Source: Hymenobacter sp. APR13
Lineage (GTDB): Bacteria > Bacteroidota > Bacteroidia > Cytophagales > Hymenobacteraceae
DNA: 64,000 nt
NCBI RefSeq assembly: GCF_000737515.1
Contig: NZ_CP006587.1
Span: forward strand, 558,001 to 622,000
Reading direction: 5' to 3'
The translations under genes and the position numbers were made by a program. Shown here piece by piece: positions 42,743 through 51,958 of the stretch. The number at the start of each line of letters is the position of its first letter. The first letter of the stretch is position 1. The notes beneath the pieces are model-generated. The model worked only from the letters and a program-made list of their open reading frames with translations. It was not told where the DNA came from and searched no databases.

Positions 42743-43576
42743 ATGCAAGTCGGGGACCGTATCAGCGCTATTTTGCAGCATTATAGCCTTTCTGCCTATA
42801 GTCTGGCGGCGAAACTAGGCTACGAGGGTCCCCAAAAGTTGTACAAGCTGGTCCAGAATAAGTCGAAGCCCGGCTACGAAACTTTAATGGACATCCTCAA
42901 CCAGTTTCCGGAGCTGAGCGCCGAGTGGCTGATGCGCGGGGACGGGCCGATGGTACGGGACGAGCCGGCAGCCCCGGCGCCGGCGGCGGCGTATCCGGGC
43001 ATCCCCTACGCCGTGGCCGTGGACGCCAGCGGCGAGGAGCTTATCAGCGTGTGGGGCATTAAGGCGCAGGGCGGCTATATGCTGGCGCGGGCCCAAGGCC
43101 AGGAAGCATCCGTCCCACTGGACACCATCAGCGTGCCGGGCTACAAAGGCCGCACGGTGCGGGCTTTTGAGGTAGCCGGGGACAGCATGCAGCCGATCAT
43201 CAACCAGGGCGATTTGGTCATTGCCACCATTACGGAGCGGCTGGATTTGATTCAGCCAAAGCATGTGTACGTGGTGATTACCGACGAGCTGGTGACGGTA
43301 AAACGGTTACGCGGACCGGTGAAGAAAAACGAGCCGCTGGAGCTGCTCTCCGACAACCGCTACTACGACCCGTTTGTGCTGCCGCAGAAGGACGTGCGGG
43401 AAATCTGGCACGTGCAGGCGCTGCTCACGCGCAGCATCCCGGCCAACCGGGACGAGGCTTATGACCGGATGCTGGTGCTGATGGAAATGCTGGCGCAGGA
43501 CTCGCAGCAGCTGCGCAACCTGCTGCTGGACGTGGCGGCCCGCTACGACGTGAAACTGATGGGCGAAAACGAGTAA
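42743..43576 (+). CDS. XRE/S24 (LexA/CI-like) autoproteolytic repressor
   Basis: Predicted 277 residues. An N-terminal helix-turn-helix (VGDRISAILQHYSLSAYSLA, then KLGYEGPQKLYKLVQNKSK) precedes an S24 peptidase-like domain with AFEVAGDSMQPIINQGD (nucleophile Ser148) and ELVTVKRLRG (base Lys187). Proteins of this class bind operators as dimers and inactivate themselves after DNA damage; in phages they keep the lysogenic state. I start at the ATG at 42743, though a GTG at 42731 in the same frame is possible. It faces the small HTH gene across a common control region. It is the most likely regulator of the element, perhaps including umuDC. Confidence 0.87.
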   Translation: MQVGDRISAILQHYSLSAYSLAAKLGYEGPQKLYKLVQNKSKPGYETLMDILNQFPELSAEWLMRGDGPMVRDEPAAPAPAAAYPGIPYAVAVDASGEELISVWGIKAQGGYMLARAQGQEASVPLDTISVPGYKGRTVRAFEVAGDSMQPIINQGDLVIATITERLDLIQPKHVYVVITDELVTVKRLRGPVKKNEPLELLSDNRYYDPFVLPQKDVREIWHVQALLTRSIPANRDEAYDRMLVLMEMLAQDSQQLRNLLLDVAARYDVKLMGENE

Positions 43577-43685
43577 AACTCAGCGCTGTCACCAATACTG
43601 TCACCAAGACCTTACTGCCTACTCTGAAACGCGGAGTTAATGGAAAGTAAATCAGGAAGTTAGGAGCTTTCCGAAAGTAGTTGCG

Positions 43686-43706
43686 AGTACCCCGGCTCCG
43701 GGTACT
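43686..43706. other. Short perfect palindrome, possible attachment-site core
   Basis: AGTACCC and GGGTACT form the arms with inner CGG/CCG pairing. It sits at the boundary between the phage-like region and the galactose locus. No second copy is seen in the window, so an attachment role remains a guess. Confidence 0.3.
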
Positions 43707-43719
43707 AGAATACAAGTCC

Positions 43720-43776
43720 AAAAAGCCTGAAAAGCTGCAAATCTGGCCCCAGATGCAGTTTTTCAGGCTTTTTGCT
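43720..43776. terminator. Strong bidirectional terminator
   Basis: AAAAAGCCTGAAAA (43720-43733) pairs with TTTTTCAGGCTTTTT near its end (43759-43773), and the inner CTGCAAATCTGG/CCAGATGCAG also pairs. It lies between the converging repressor and GH2 genes and closes the accessory region on the right. Confidence 0.85.
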
Positions 43777-43803
43777 TTAACAGCCGCTGGTGTTCGGCCT
43801 CCC

Positions 43804-46272
43804 CTACTTCGCTGTCTTCAGCTTCAGCACGGCGCTTTTCAGGCCGGGGCTGCTGACTTCCAGCTGCGCTTTGCCGGCTTTATCGATGGCTTGCACCAGC
43901 ACCGCCAGCTGGCCCTGAAACGCCTTCATCTGCGGCTCGTGGAACAACTCCAGGCTCGCGGCGTTGCCGTTGGCCGCGGCCCGGAACCGGCCGGCACCGC
44001 GCACGGCAAACTGCAGCTGGTTGGTGGCTTCGGGGCAGAGGTTCCCCTGGGCGTCCTCCACGCGGGCCGTCACGTAGGCCAGGTCCTCACCATCGGCGCG
44101 GAGGGTGGCGCGGTCAGTGGTGAGGCGGATGTGGTGCGGGGCGCTGGCGGTGTGTACTTCTTCGGTGGCTACGGGCTGGCCAGCGGCATCGTAGGCCACC
44201 ACTTTCAGGGTGCCGGGCGCGTATTTCACGTCGTTCCACATCAGGCGGTAGCGGGCCTGCGGGGAGCCGGTGGTGGTTTTGCGGCGGCGGCCCTGGCTCT
44301 GGCCGTTCACGAACAGCTCGGCCTCGGGGTAGTTGGTGTAGCAGAACACAGGCGTGGTCTGGTTTTCGCGACCAGGCCAGGTCCAGTGGGGCAGCAGGTG
44401 CAGCGTGGGCGCGGGGTTCCAGCGGGCCCGGTAGAGGTAGTACCGGTCCTTGGGTAGGCCTGCCAGGTCCAGAATGCCGAAGTAGGAGCTGTGCGACGGC
44501 CAGGCCTCGTCGTAGGGCGTGGGCTCGCCCAGGTAGTCGAACCCGGTCCAGACGAACTCGCCCAGCACGTAGCGCAGCGAATCCTGCATCACAAACTCCT
44601 CGTCGGGCGTCTGCGACCACACGCATGATTCCAGGTCGTACGACGACGACTGGTTGTCGGGGTACTTCTTCTGCTTGGCCAGCTCCACCGGAAACTTGTA
44701 CACGCCCCGGCTGCTCACCGTGGAAGCCGTTTCGGAGCCCAGCATCAAACCCTGGGGCAACTTGGCGCGGGCTTCTAGGTAGCGGTTGGGTTTGTAGTTG
44801 AAGCCCGGCACGTCGAGCAGCGCGGCAAAGCCGTTGTTCACGGCCGCATCAAACTGGTCCATGCCGGCCGTGACGGGGCGCGTGGGGTCCTCGCGGTGCA
44901 CAATGTCTTGGAGGCGCTTGGCTATGGCCACGCCGCCCGGCGCCCACTGGTCGGGCACCTCGTTGCCGATACTCCATAGAATAACCGACGGATGGTTTCG
45001 GTCCCGGTGCACCATGTTCACCAGGTCCTTTTCGGCCCACTCGTCGAAGTACTGGCTGTAGCCGTTCTTCACCTTGGGCTTTTTCCACTCGTCAAACGAC
45101 TCCACAATCAGCATGAAGCCCAGTTCGTCGGCCAGGCTCACCAGTTCCGGAGCCGGCATGTTGTGGGTGGTCCGGATGGCATCGGCGCCCAAATCCTTGA
45201 GCAGCGTGAGCTGACGGCGCAGCGCGGCTACGTTCACGGCCGCGCCCAGCGGGCCCAGGTCGTGGTGGTTGCACACGCCCCGGAACTTGCGCAACTGCCC
45301 GTTCAGGGAGAAGCCCTTGTTTGCCTCGAACTTGAAAGAGCGAATTCCGAAGCGCGTCACGTACGTATCCTTCAGCGTTTCGCCGGCAAACAGCTTCGAG
45401 GAAGCCGTGTAGAGCACCGGCGTTTCCGGCGACCAGAGTTTGGGAGCCGCCACCAGCAGGCGCTGCTCCACGGCCGCCGCGCCCGCCGCCAGCGGCGTGG
45501 AAGTGGTGGTCAAGACCCGGCCGGCCGCATCGCGGATTTCGGTTTCCAGCCGCAGATTGGCGGCCGAGCCCGCGCCGGCTACCTGCGTGCGCAGCTGCAC
45601 GGTGGCTTGGCTGGCACTGATTTCGGGCGTGGTCAGGTAGGTGCCCCACACCGGAATGTGCACGTCGTCGGTGATGATGAGGTGCACGTTGCGGTACAGG
45701 CCGGCGCCGGGGTACCAGCGCGAGGCTTCGGGCTGGTTTTGCAGGCGCACGGCCAGCACGTTGTCGGCGCCGGTGGGTTTCAGAAAGCTGGTGATGTCGA
45801 AGGAAAACGAGTTGTAGCCGTAAGGCCAGAACCCTACCTCGCGGCCGTTCACGAACACGCGCGCGTTGCTCATGGCCCCATCAAAAAGCAGCACCGCCCG
45901 CCGGCCCGGCCCGAAGCCCGGCACCGCTAAGCGCCGCCGGTACCAGCCCGTGCCGATGAACGGCAGCCCACCGGTGCGGCCCGCTTTTAGAGTAGCCTTC
46001 TGCTCCTGGTTCTGCTCGATTTTCACTTCCTGCAAATCGTTGTTGCCATCGAAGGGGCCGTAAATGGCCCAGTCGTGGGGCACGCGCACGGTTTGCCACT
46101 GGGCGTCGTTGAACTCCGGCAGAGCCGCGTCGGGCAGCTCGCCCTTGCTGAACTTCCAGTCGGTGGTCAGCAGGGTTTCCTGCCGCACCTGGGCTGCCGT
46201 CGGGCCCGCAGCGGCCAGAACCAGCAGGCTCAGGGCACTCAGCAGGGATAGAGAAAAAGAGAAGAAGCGCAT
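43804..46272 (-). CDS. Secreted GH2-family beta-galactosidase-like enzyme
   Basis: Predicted 822-residue exported glycosidase. A signal peptide (SLSLLSALSLLVLAAAG) is followed by the GH2 sugar-binding domain (FIGTGWYRRRL), an immunoglobulin-like domain and the TIM barrel; the acid/base Glu438 lies in SIGNEVPDQW and the nucleophile Glu514 in MLGSETASTVS. Two more beta domains end it (VTARVEDAQGNLCPEATN). GH2 enzymes of this kind act on beta-galactosides; other specificities cannot be excluded. The gene lies in the same reverse-strand arm as the GH5-like gene, opposite the galactose kinase and transferase genes, so released galactose would be taken up and processed by the forward-strand genes. 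Confidence 0.9.
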   Translation of the reverse strand: MRFFSFSLSLLSALSLLVLAAAGPTAAQVRQETLLTTDWKFSKGELPDAALPEFNDAQWQTVRVPHDWAIYGPFDGNNDLQEVKIEQNQEQKATLKAGRTGGLPFIGTGWYRRRLAVPGFGPGRRAVLLFDGAMSNARVFVNGREVGFWPYGYNSFSFDITSFLKPTGADNVLAVRLQNQPEASRWYPGAGLYRNVHLIITDDVHIPVWGTYLTTPEISASQATVQLRTQVAGAGSAANLRLETEIRDAAGRVLTTTSTPLAAGAAAVEQRLLVAAPKLWSPETPVLYTASSKLFAGETLKDTYVTRFGIRSFKFEANKGFSLNGQLRKFRGVCNHHDLGPLGAAVNVAALRRQLTLLKDLGADAIRTTHNMPAPELVSLADELGFMLIVESFDEWKKPKVKNGYSQYFDEWAEKDLVNMVHRDRNHPSVILWSIGNEVPDQWAPGGVAIAKRLQDIVHREDPTRPVTAGMDQFDAAVNNGFAALLDVPGFNYKPNRYLEARAKLPQGLMLGSETASTVSSRGVYKFPVELAKQKKYPDNQSSSYDLESCVWSQTPDEEFVMQDSLRYVLGEFVWTGFDYLGEPTPYDEAWPSHSSYFGILDLAGLPKDRYYLYRARWNPAPTLHLLPHWTWPGRENQTTPVFCYTNYPEAELFVNGQSQGRRRKTTTGSPQARYRLMWNDVKYAPGTLKVVAYDAAGQPVATEEVHTASAPHHIRLTTDRATLRADGEDLAYVTARVEDAQGNLCPEATNQLQFAVRGAGRFRAAANGNAASLELFHEPQMKAFQGQLAVLVQAIDKAGKAQLEVSSPGLKSAVLKLKTAK

Positions 46273-46478
46273 GAAACGAAAAGGGGTTGAAACGAAACGA
46301 TTCGGCAGCCCGGGACCGGGCTACGCTATTTCCAGTTGTTGAATGGTAAGCAAAGCAGCCGACAGTGGTTGACCTGAATGCCACAACACCGCCGCCATTC
46401 CGGGCAGCGCCGCGCCTGCGTGCAACAACGAATCATCCTGAAGTATACCGGAACAATCCGGCACAGACTTCGCCGCCG

Positions 46479-49076
46479 CTACCGCAGCTGCACCGACTCG
46501 ATGTCCACGTGCGCCGGGGCGCTACCGCCGGCCGGCACGGCATCGAGCAGCAGCTGCAGCACTTCCGTATCGGCCAGTTTCAAGGGCGTAGCAGCGGCGG
46601 CCGACTGGAACTGCAGCGGCAGAAAGCCCGGGTACGGCCGCGGACTCAGCAGCAGCGGCCCGGCCCGGAAGGCGCTGAGCGGCACCCGGATTTCCTGCAT
46701 TTCGGTGCTGAGAGCCAGCGGGGCCACAAACGCGGCGGCATGCTGGGTGGCCAGCACCAGCTGAGCGCCCACCGGCTGGCTGGCGCGGGCGCGCACCACC
46801 ACCTCCCGGAAGCCTGCCACGTCAGTCGGTCGGCCCAGCAGCTTGTCGGCAAAATACACGCGCAGGCTGGCGGCCGGGCCAGCCGCAACGGCGGCCGGCA
46901 CGGCTGGCTGGTTATTCTGCACGAAACGCAGCGCCAGGGCACCGGTGGCCTCGGTGGTGACGTAGTCGGTCCAGGCGTTGCGGGCCAGGGCGCGGGCTTC
47001 CACCCGGTCCTGGTCGGTGGCGGCCCGGAACAGGTCGAGCGGAGCTTTGGGCCCTACCAGCGTCACCTCCCACCGCTCCCGCGCGGAGTAGTCCCAGTCG
47101 CGCGGGGCGCCGCTGAAGTCGCCCGGGAAGGTGCGCGTGCGGCCGTTCTGCCGCAGTTCAATCCAGTAGCGCAGCTGGCCGGCATATGTCAACTTGGCCG
47201 GCACAGTGGCTTCCACGGTGGCGTAGGCGGGCCGCTGCATGGGGAGCCGCACGGTGCGCCCGTAGTAGTGCTGGGCCACCAGAAACACGCTGTCGGCGGG
47301 AGCCAGGCCGGTGAGCGTGGCCCGGATGGTGAGGGGCTGGCCAGCGGTGGCCTGCGGCACGGGCGTGTGCCGCGCCTGCGGCCCCAGGGCCGTGGGCGCG
47401 GGTGCCGCAAACTCGCCCAGCCGCAGCGTGCCCAGCCGCGAGTCGGGCGTCCAGGCGGCGGTGTTTTTGCCGGCCGCCGCTACCAAGTACACGCCCGGCC
47501 GCACAGTCAGGCGGCCCGCCGTGGCCTGGAGCTGCGCGGTGTTGCCCGCGTTGAGGCCGCGCAGGCTGAAGGACTCGCCCAACTCCGGCAGCGTGAGGCG
47601 CAGCGGCTGGTCGTTCCACAGGATCTGAGTGACGTTTTTTTGCAGCGAGGCCGTCTCGAACGGGTCGCGGATGGCTACAGCATCGGGCAGCACCTCTAGG
47701 CGCCACACGCCGGGGGCCAGCCGGTCGAGGAAGTACGCGCCGGTGCCGCCATACTGCACCAGCGGCGAGCTGCCCACGCCGGCCAGGTGGCGCAGCCGCG
47801 CCGGGCGCCGGGCCCGGGTTTGGGTGGAGGTCGTGTAGTAAAACTCCTCGTCGGTGTTCATCTCGCTCAGCCCCTCGCGGTAGCTTACCCGAAACGCGCC
47901 GAACGTGGAATCGGCGGGGTAGCGCGGAAACGGCTGTTCCCGCCGCGTCTGGCGGAATACCTTGCCCGCAATGAGCAGGCTGATGGCCTTGCCGGGCGTG
48001 TAGGCCAGGTTGAGGTAGTGCGTCTGATACTCGGTGTTGGCGTGGGCAATTGCCAGCGGGTCGTAGGCAAACTGGGTGGCCCACTGAAAACCGGCTTCGC
48101 GGAAGCTGCGGGCCATAAACGGGTACATCACCGGCTGAATAATATCGGCCGACTCAAACTCGTACACCAGCTTGGCGCGGCGCTGAAACCGCGCGTCGGC
48201 GCGAAACGGAATCGGGTACTGGTCGACGTGGGGCAGCAGGTTGCCGCGCAGCGTGTGGCCGCTCACCAGCCCGGCCGGGTACCATTGGAACGTGAGGCCC
48301 TCCACGTTGGCATCCAAGATGGCTTCGCTCAGCTCCGGGTTTTCGGCGATGTTGTAGAAGATGGGTTTGCGGTAGCCGGTGGCGCGCATGGCGGCCACCA
48401 TGCGGTTGGCAAAGGCTGTCACCTCGGCGGCCGGCGCCTGGTATTTGGGCTCGTTGCAGACTTCGTAGGCGATGATGTCGGGGTCGTCGCGGTAGAGCTG
48501 CTGGGTGTAGGGGTTGCGGTGGTTGAGGAACTGGGTCAGGTAGTTTCCCTGGGCCCGGATGGCGCGCGGGTTGCGGTAGGCCTGCAACTTGGAATAGATA
48601 CTGGAGAAGCCCGTGCCCGAGTCGCGCTCCGGGTAGCCGTTGTTCCAGTAGGCAATGGGCGTGAGCACCAGCTTGATGCCGCGCTGCTTGAGTTGGGCCA
48701 CCAGGTAATCGAAGAGGCGCAGGTGCTCGTTGGCCTGCAGATTGCCCAGCGTATCGGTGATTTCTACGTCCCAGACGTGCACCCGAAATGCATCCACGCC
48801 CAGGCGCGAGAGGTGGTACACGTCCTGCTCGATGGCCTTTTCGAGGTTGGCCCCCACCGCCTGGTGGGCCCGGTAGGCGTGGGCAAACGGAGCCGTGTAG
48901 TTCACCCCGAACAAGGCCACTTCCTGCTTATTCTGCTGCCAGCGCATCACGCCGCGACCGTCCACCACCACGTCGCCGGCAGGCAGCGGGGCGGCGGCGG
49001 GGGTTTGCGCGGCAGCAGGCCACGCGCTGGCCACCAGCGCGGTCAGGCCAAGAATACGACAAAGAGCACGGGACAT
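46479..49076 (-). CDS. Secreted GH5-like (TIM-barrel) glycosidase with C-terminal beta domains
   Basis: Predicted 865-residue exported enzyme. The start at 49076 gives a signal peptide (ILGLTALVASAWPAAAQ). A TIM barrel of the GH5/clan A type follows (about 50-400): FGVNYTAPFAHAYRAHQAVG, VDAFRVHVWDVEITD, EVCNEPKYQ with acid/base Glu209, and KLVYEFESAD with candidate nucleophile Glu306. The remaining 450 residues are beta domains (GRLTVRPGVYLVAAAGKN and others), one with a carbohydrate-binding look near the end. The substrate is unknown, but the galactose context suggests a galactose-containing glycan. The gene is divergent from galK, and a LacI-type operator lies 53 bases upstream of its start. 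Confidence 0.75.
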   Translation of the reverse strand: MSRALCRILGLTALVASAWPAAAQTPAAAPLPAGDVVVDGRGVMRWQQNKQEVALFGVNYTAPFAHAYRAHQAVGANLEKAIEQDVYHLSRLGVDAFRVHVWDVEITDTLGNLQANEHLRLFDYLVAQLKQRGIKLVLTPIAYWNNGYPERDSGTGFSSIYSKLQAYRNPRAIRAQGNYLTQFLNHRNPYTQQLYRDDPDIIAYEVCNEPKYQAPAAEVTAFANRMVAAMRATGYRKPIFYNIAENPELSEAILDANVEGLTFQWYPAGLVSGHTLRGNLLPHVDQYPIPFRADARFQRRAKLVYEFESADIIQPVMYPFMARSFREAGFQWATQFAYDPLAIAHANTEYQTHYLNLAYTPGKAISLLIAGKVFRQTRREQPFPRYPADSTFGAFRVSYREGLSEMNTDEEFYYTTSTQTRARRPARLRHLAGVGSSPLVQYGGTGAYFLDRLAPGVWRLEVLPDAVAIRDPFETASLQKNVTQILWNDQPLRLTLPELGESFSLRGLNAGNTAQLQATAGRLTVRPGVYLVAAAGKNTAAWTPDSRLGTLRLGEFAAPAPTALGPQARHTPVPQATAGQPLTIRATLTGLAPADSVFLVAQHYYGRTVRLPMQRPAYATVEATVPAKLTYAGQLRYWIELRQNGRTRTFPGDFSGAPRDWDYSARERWEVTLVGPKAPLDLFRAATDQDRVEARALARNAWTDYVTTEATGALALRFVQNNQPAVPAAVAAGPAASLRVYFADKLLGRPTDVAGFREVVVRARASQPVGAQLVLATQHAAAFVAPLALSTEMQEIRVPLSAFRAGPLLLSPRPYPGFLPLQFQSAAAATPLKLADTEVLQLLLDAVPAGGSAPAHVDIESVQLR

Positions 49077-49128
49077 GCAGAAGCGTAATTGGTGAGAAAG
49101 GTAAGCAGAAGCAGCATGAAACCGATTT

Positions 49129-49172
49129 TGCAAACGATTGCATAAAGATAGAAACGCCAGCCATAATCCCAA
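49129..49172 (-). promoter_or_regulatory. Promoter and LacI-type operator for the GH5-like gene
   Basis: On the reverse strand, TTG (49170-49172), a 19-base spacer and TATCTTTA (49143-49150) resemble a Bacteroidetes promoter. Directly downstream lies the near-perfect palindrome TGCAAACGATTGCA (49129-49142), where a bound LacI-family protein would cover the start site. Confidence 0.68.
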
Positions 49173-49395
49173 CACGACCCTTCACTGCTTCTCACAGTCA
49201 GCTCTTTTTCAAACGCATACATACACAGCCTTTGCTCTTCGGCCCGGCCAAAGCATACTGGCTTGATGCTGACTGTACTTTCTGGCTATTCTCTTTCCCA
49301 GGCAATAAAGGCAGCCATGTAGGCCTGCGTGGTTGCACAGACAGACTTACCAGGGTTAATGAGGCAGTAAATTCCATGCGTTACGTCAGAACGAT

Positions 49396-49425
49396 TTTGC
49401 TTTTGCAATCGATTGCATAGATTTG
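49396..49425 (+). promoter_or_regulatory. Promoter and LacI-type operator for galK
   Basis: TTTG (49396-49399), an 18-base spacer and TAGATTTG (49418-49425) match the Bacteroidetes promoter. The perfect 14-base palindrome TGCAATCGATTGCA (49404-49417) sits between the two elements, touching the -7 box, so a bound LacI-family repressor would block RNA polymerase. Confidence 0.75.
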
Positions 49426-49466
49426 CGTCCATCTACCGAATCCCAGCTTCTTTACCGGCCCCTGCT

Positions 49467-50621
49467 ATGTTGGCACAGCGCGTTCTTGCATCTTTTCAGC
49501 ACCGTTACGGCACTAACCCGTTGCTGGTCAGGGCCCCGGGGCGGGTGAACCTCATCGGCGAGCACACCGACTATAACGAAGGCTTCGTGCTGCCAGCGGC
49601 TATCGACAAGGAAATCGTGTTTGCGGTGGCCCTCAACGGGCTGGACTCGGCCCGGCTGTTTTCCCTGGACAAAGCCGAAGCCTATGAGCTGCTACTAGGC
49701 GCGGCGCCGCTGCAGCCCGGCGCTACGCTCTGGGCCAACTACCTGCTGGGCGTGGTGGCCCAGCTGCAGCGGCGTGGCGTGGTGGTGCCCGGATTCGACT
49801 GCGTGTTCGGGGGCAATGTGCCGATGGGTGCGGGCCTCTCCTCTTCCGCCGCTGTGGAATGTGGCCTGGCTTTCGCCCTCAACGAGCTGCTGCACCTGGG
49901 ACTTAGCCGCCTGGAGCTGGCTCGCCTGGCCCAGAAAGCCGAGCACGAGTTTGCCGGCGTGCAGTGCGGTGTCATGGACCAGTTCGCCAGCTTATTCGGG
50001 CAGGCGGGCCAGGTGGTGCGCCTGGATTGCCGCTCGCTGGAGCACCAGTATTTCCCCTTCGATTCGGCGGCTTACCATCTGGTGCTCTGCAACTCCGGCG
50101 TGAAGCACAGTCTGGCCTGCTCCGAGTACAACACGCGCCGCCAGGAGTGCGAACAGGGCGTGGCCGTACTTCGCCGCCACTACCCGCTGGTGCACAGCCT
50201 GCGCGATGCCACGCTGGCGCAGCTAACCCAGCACCGGGCCGAGCTGGGCGAGGTGGTGTACCGCCGCTGCCGCTACGTGGTGGAGGAAAACCAGCGCGTG
50301 GAAACAGCCTGCCAGCACCTGGCGGCCGGCAACATGGCCGCTTTCGGACAGCAGATGTACGCCTCGCACGCCGGCCTGCGCGACGATTACCAGGTGAGCT
50401 GCCCTGAGTTGGACTTGCTGGTGGAACTGGCCCAGAGCCAGCCCGCCGTGCTGGGTGCCCGCATGATGGGCGGCGGCTTCGGGGGCTGCACCATCAACCT
50501 GGTACCGGCCGCGGCCGTGCCGGGCTTCATTGCCGCCACCAGCGCCGCGTATCAGCAGCAGCTGGGCCGCCCGCTCGAAACCTACCAGACCACCATCGTC
50601 GGCGGGGTTTCTGTGCTGTAA
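49467..50621 (+). CDS. galK: Galactokinase
   Basis: Predicted 384-residue GHMP kinase phosphorylating galactose at C1 in the Leloir pathway. The galactokinase signature APGRVNLIGEHTDYNEGFV is near residue 20, the GHMP ATP loop is PMGAGLSSSAAVECGLAF, and the C-terminal motif is ARMMGGGFGGCTINLV. I start at the ATG at 49467; the longer frame from 49413 covers the operator. It opens the forward-strand galactose genes and is divergent from the GH5-like glycosidase, sharing a 390-base control region with two LacI-type sites. A long palindromic repeat separates it from galT. Confidence 0.95.
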   Translation: MLAQRVLASFQHRYGTNPLLVRAPGRVNLIGEHTDYNEGFVLPAAIDKEIVFAVALNGLDSARLFSLDKAEAYELLLGAAPLQPGATLWANYLLGVVAQLQRRGVVVPGFDCVFGGNVPMGAGLSSSAAVECGLAFALNELLHLGLSRLELARLAQKAEHEFAGVQCGVMDQFASLFGQAGQVVRLDCRSLEHQYFPFDSAAYHLVLCNSGVKHSLACSEYNTRRQECEQGVAVLRRHYPLVHSLRDATLAQLTQHRAELGEVVYRRCRYVVEENQRVETACQHLAAGNMAAFGQQMYASHAGLRDDYQVSCPELDLLVELAQSQPAVLGARMMGGGFGGCTINLVPAAAVPGFIAATSAAYQQQLGRPLETYQTTIVGGVSVL

Positions 50622-50648
50622 TGAGGACAGAAGAACATCATCTTAAGC

Positions 50649-50751
50649 AGAACGTCATGCTGAGCTTGCCGAAGCATCTCGCGTGCTGATGTTGTGATAG
50701 TAATCCGGCGTCAGCACGCGAGATGCTTCGGCAAGCTCAGCATGACGTTCT
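50649..50751. repeat. Perfect 41-bp inverted repeat (REP-like, family A)
   Basis: Arms at 50649-50689 and 50711-50751 are exact complements; their outer core is CGTCATGCTGAGCTTGCC. The same core forms the arms at 56.12 and the right arm at 60.01 kb. The hairpin lies in the galK-galT gap and may protect or trim the message. Confidence 0.9.
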
Positions 50752-50795
50752 AAAAGTTTCTCAAACATCTCCGACACCCGCTCTACCCCGTTACC

Positions 50796-51869
50796 ATGTC
50801 CTCACCCGCTACTTTCGACCTGGCCCAGCAGCCGCACCGGCGCTATAATCCGCTGAACGGGGAGTGGCTGCTGGTGTCGCCGCACCGGGCGCTGCGGCCC
50901 TGGCAGGGCCAGCAGGAAGCGCCCGACACGGCCCACCGCCCCGCCCACGACCCGACCTGCTACCTCTGCCCCGGCAACGGCCGCGTGAACGGCGACCAGA
51001 ACCCCGACTACATCGGCACCTTCGTGTTCGACAACGACTTTGCGGCCCTACGCGAGGACGCGCCAGCCGGCAACGTTAACCTGGGCGGATTGCTGCGGGC
51101 CGAGGCCGAGAGCGGGCTGGGCCGCGTCATCTGCTTTTCGCCCCGCCACGACCTGACGCTGCCCGAAATGCCGGTAGCCGACCTGCGCCGCGTGGTGGAC
51201 GTCTGGACCGAGCAGTTCCAAGAGCTGGCCGCCCGCCCCGACATCGGCTACGTGCAGATTTTCGAGAACAAAGGCGCCGTAATGGGCTGCTCGAACCCGC
51301 ACCCGCACGGCCAGATCTGGGCGCAACGCACCGTGCCCGGCGAGCCGGCCAAGGAAAGCCGCCAGCAGCTGACCTACTTCCAAGAGCACGGCCGCACGCT
51401 GCTCACCGACTACCTGGCTCTGGAGCTAGCCGAGCAAAGCCGCGTGGTGCTGGAAAACGCGCACTGGGTGGCGCTGGTGCCGTTCTGGGCCAGCTGGCCC
51501 TTCGAGACGCTGCTGCTGCCGCGCCGCGCGGTGCAGGACCTCACCCAGCTCACCGAAGCCGAGAAAGACGCTTTTGCCGACGCCCTCCAGCGCCTCACCA
51601 TCCGCTACGACAACCTGTTTCAGACCTCGTTTCCGTACTCGGCGGGGCTGCACCAGCGGCCCACCGACGGCCCGGCGTACCCGGAGTGGCACCTGCACAT
51701 GCACTTCTTCCCACCGCTGCTGCGCTCGGCCACGGTACGCAAGTTTATGGTGGGCTACGAGCTGCTGGCCAACGCCCAGCGCGACATCACGCCGGAATGG
51801 GCCGCCGAGCAGCTGCGGGCCCAGCCGGAAGTGCACTACAAGGCAGCTGCCGCTAATTCTGTTACTTAG
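50796..51869 (+). CDS. galT: UDP-glucose--hexose-1-phosphate uridylyltransferase
   Basis: Predicted 357-residue HIT-superfamily transferase moving UMP between UDP-glucose and galactose-1-phosphate, the second Leloir step. The zinc cysteines are in [11 protein letters not shown], the catalytic histidines in [13 protein letters not shown] (His-x-His), and the C-terminal half has [14 protein letters not shown]. Length is that of bacterial GalT. It follows galK and precedes the symporter gene. GalE is not seen in the window, so it must be elsewhere. Confidence 0.95.
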   Translation: MSSPATFDLAQQPHRRYNPLNGEWLLVSPHRALRPWQGQQEAPDTAHRPAHDPTCYLCPGNGRVNGDQNPDYIGTFVFDNDFAALREDAPAGNVNLGGLLRAEAESGLGRVICFSPRHDLTLPEMPVADLRRVVDVWTEQFQELAARPDIGYVQIFENKGAVMGCSNPHPHGQIWAQRTVPGEPAKESRQQLTYFQEHGRTLLTDYLALELAEQSRVVLENAHWVALVPFWASWPFETLLLPRRAVQDLTQLTEAEKDAFADALQRLTIRYDNLFQTSFPYSAGLHQRPTDGPAYPEWHLHMHFFPPLLRSATVRKFMVGYELLANAQRDITPEWAAEQLRAQPEVHYKAAAANSVT

Positions 51870-51958
51870 CACCAGTACCGTCCCGCAGCGTAGCGCAAAC
51901 TGCGCTACGCTGCTCTGCTTCCCTTCTCCCCTCCCCTGTTTCCCACCCTTCCTCTCTG

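Noticed and set aside
43600..43720. tRNA gene as integration site at the right end of the element
   Set aside because: No cloverleaf or TTCGA-type arm could be built; only a short palindrome is present.
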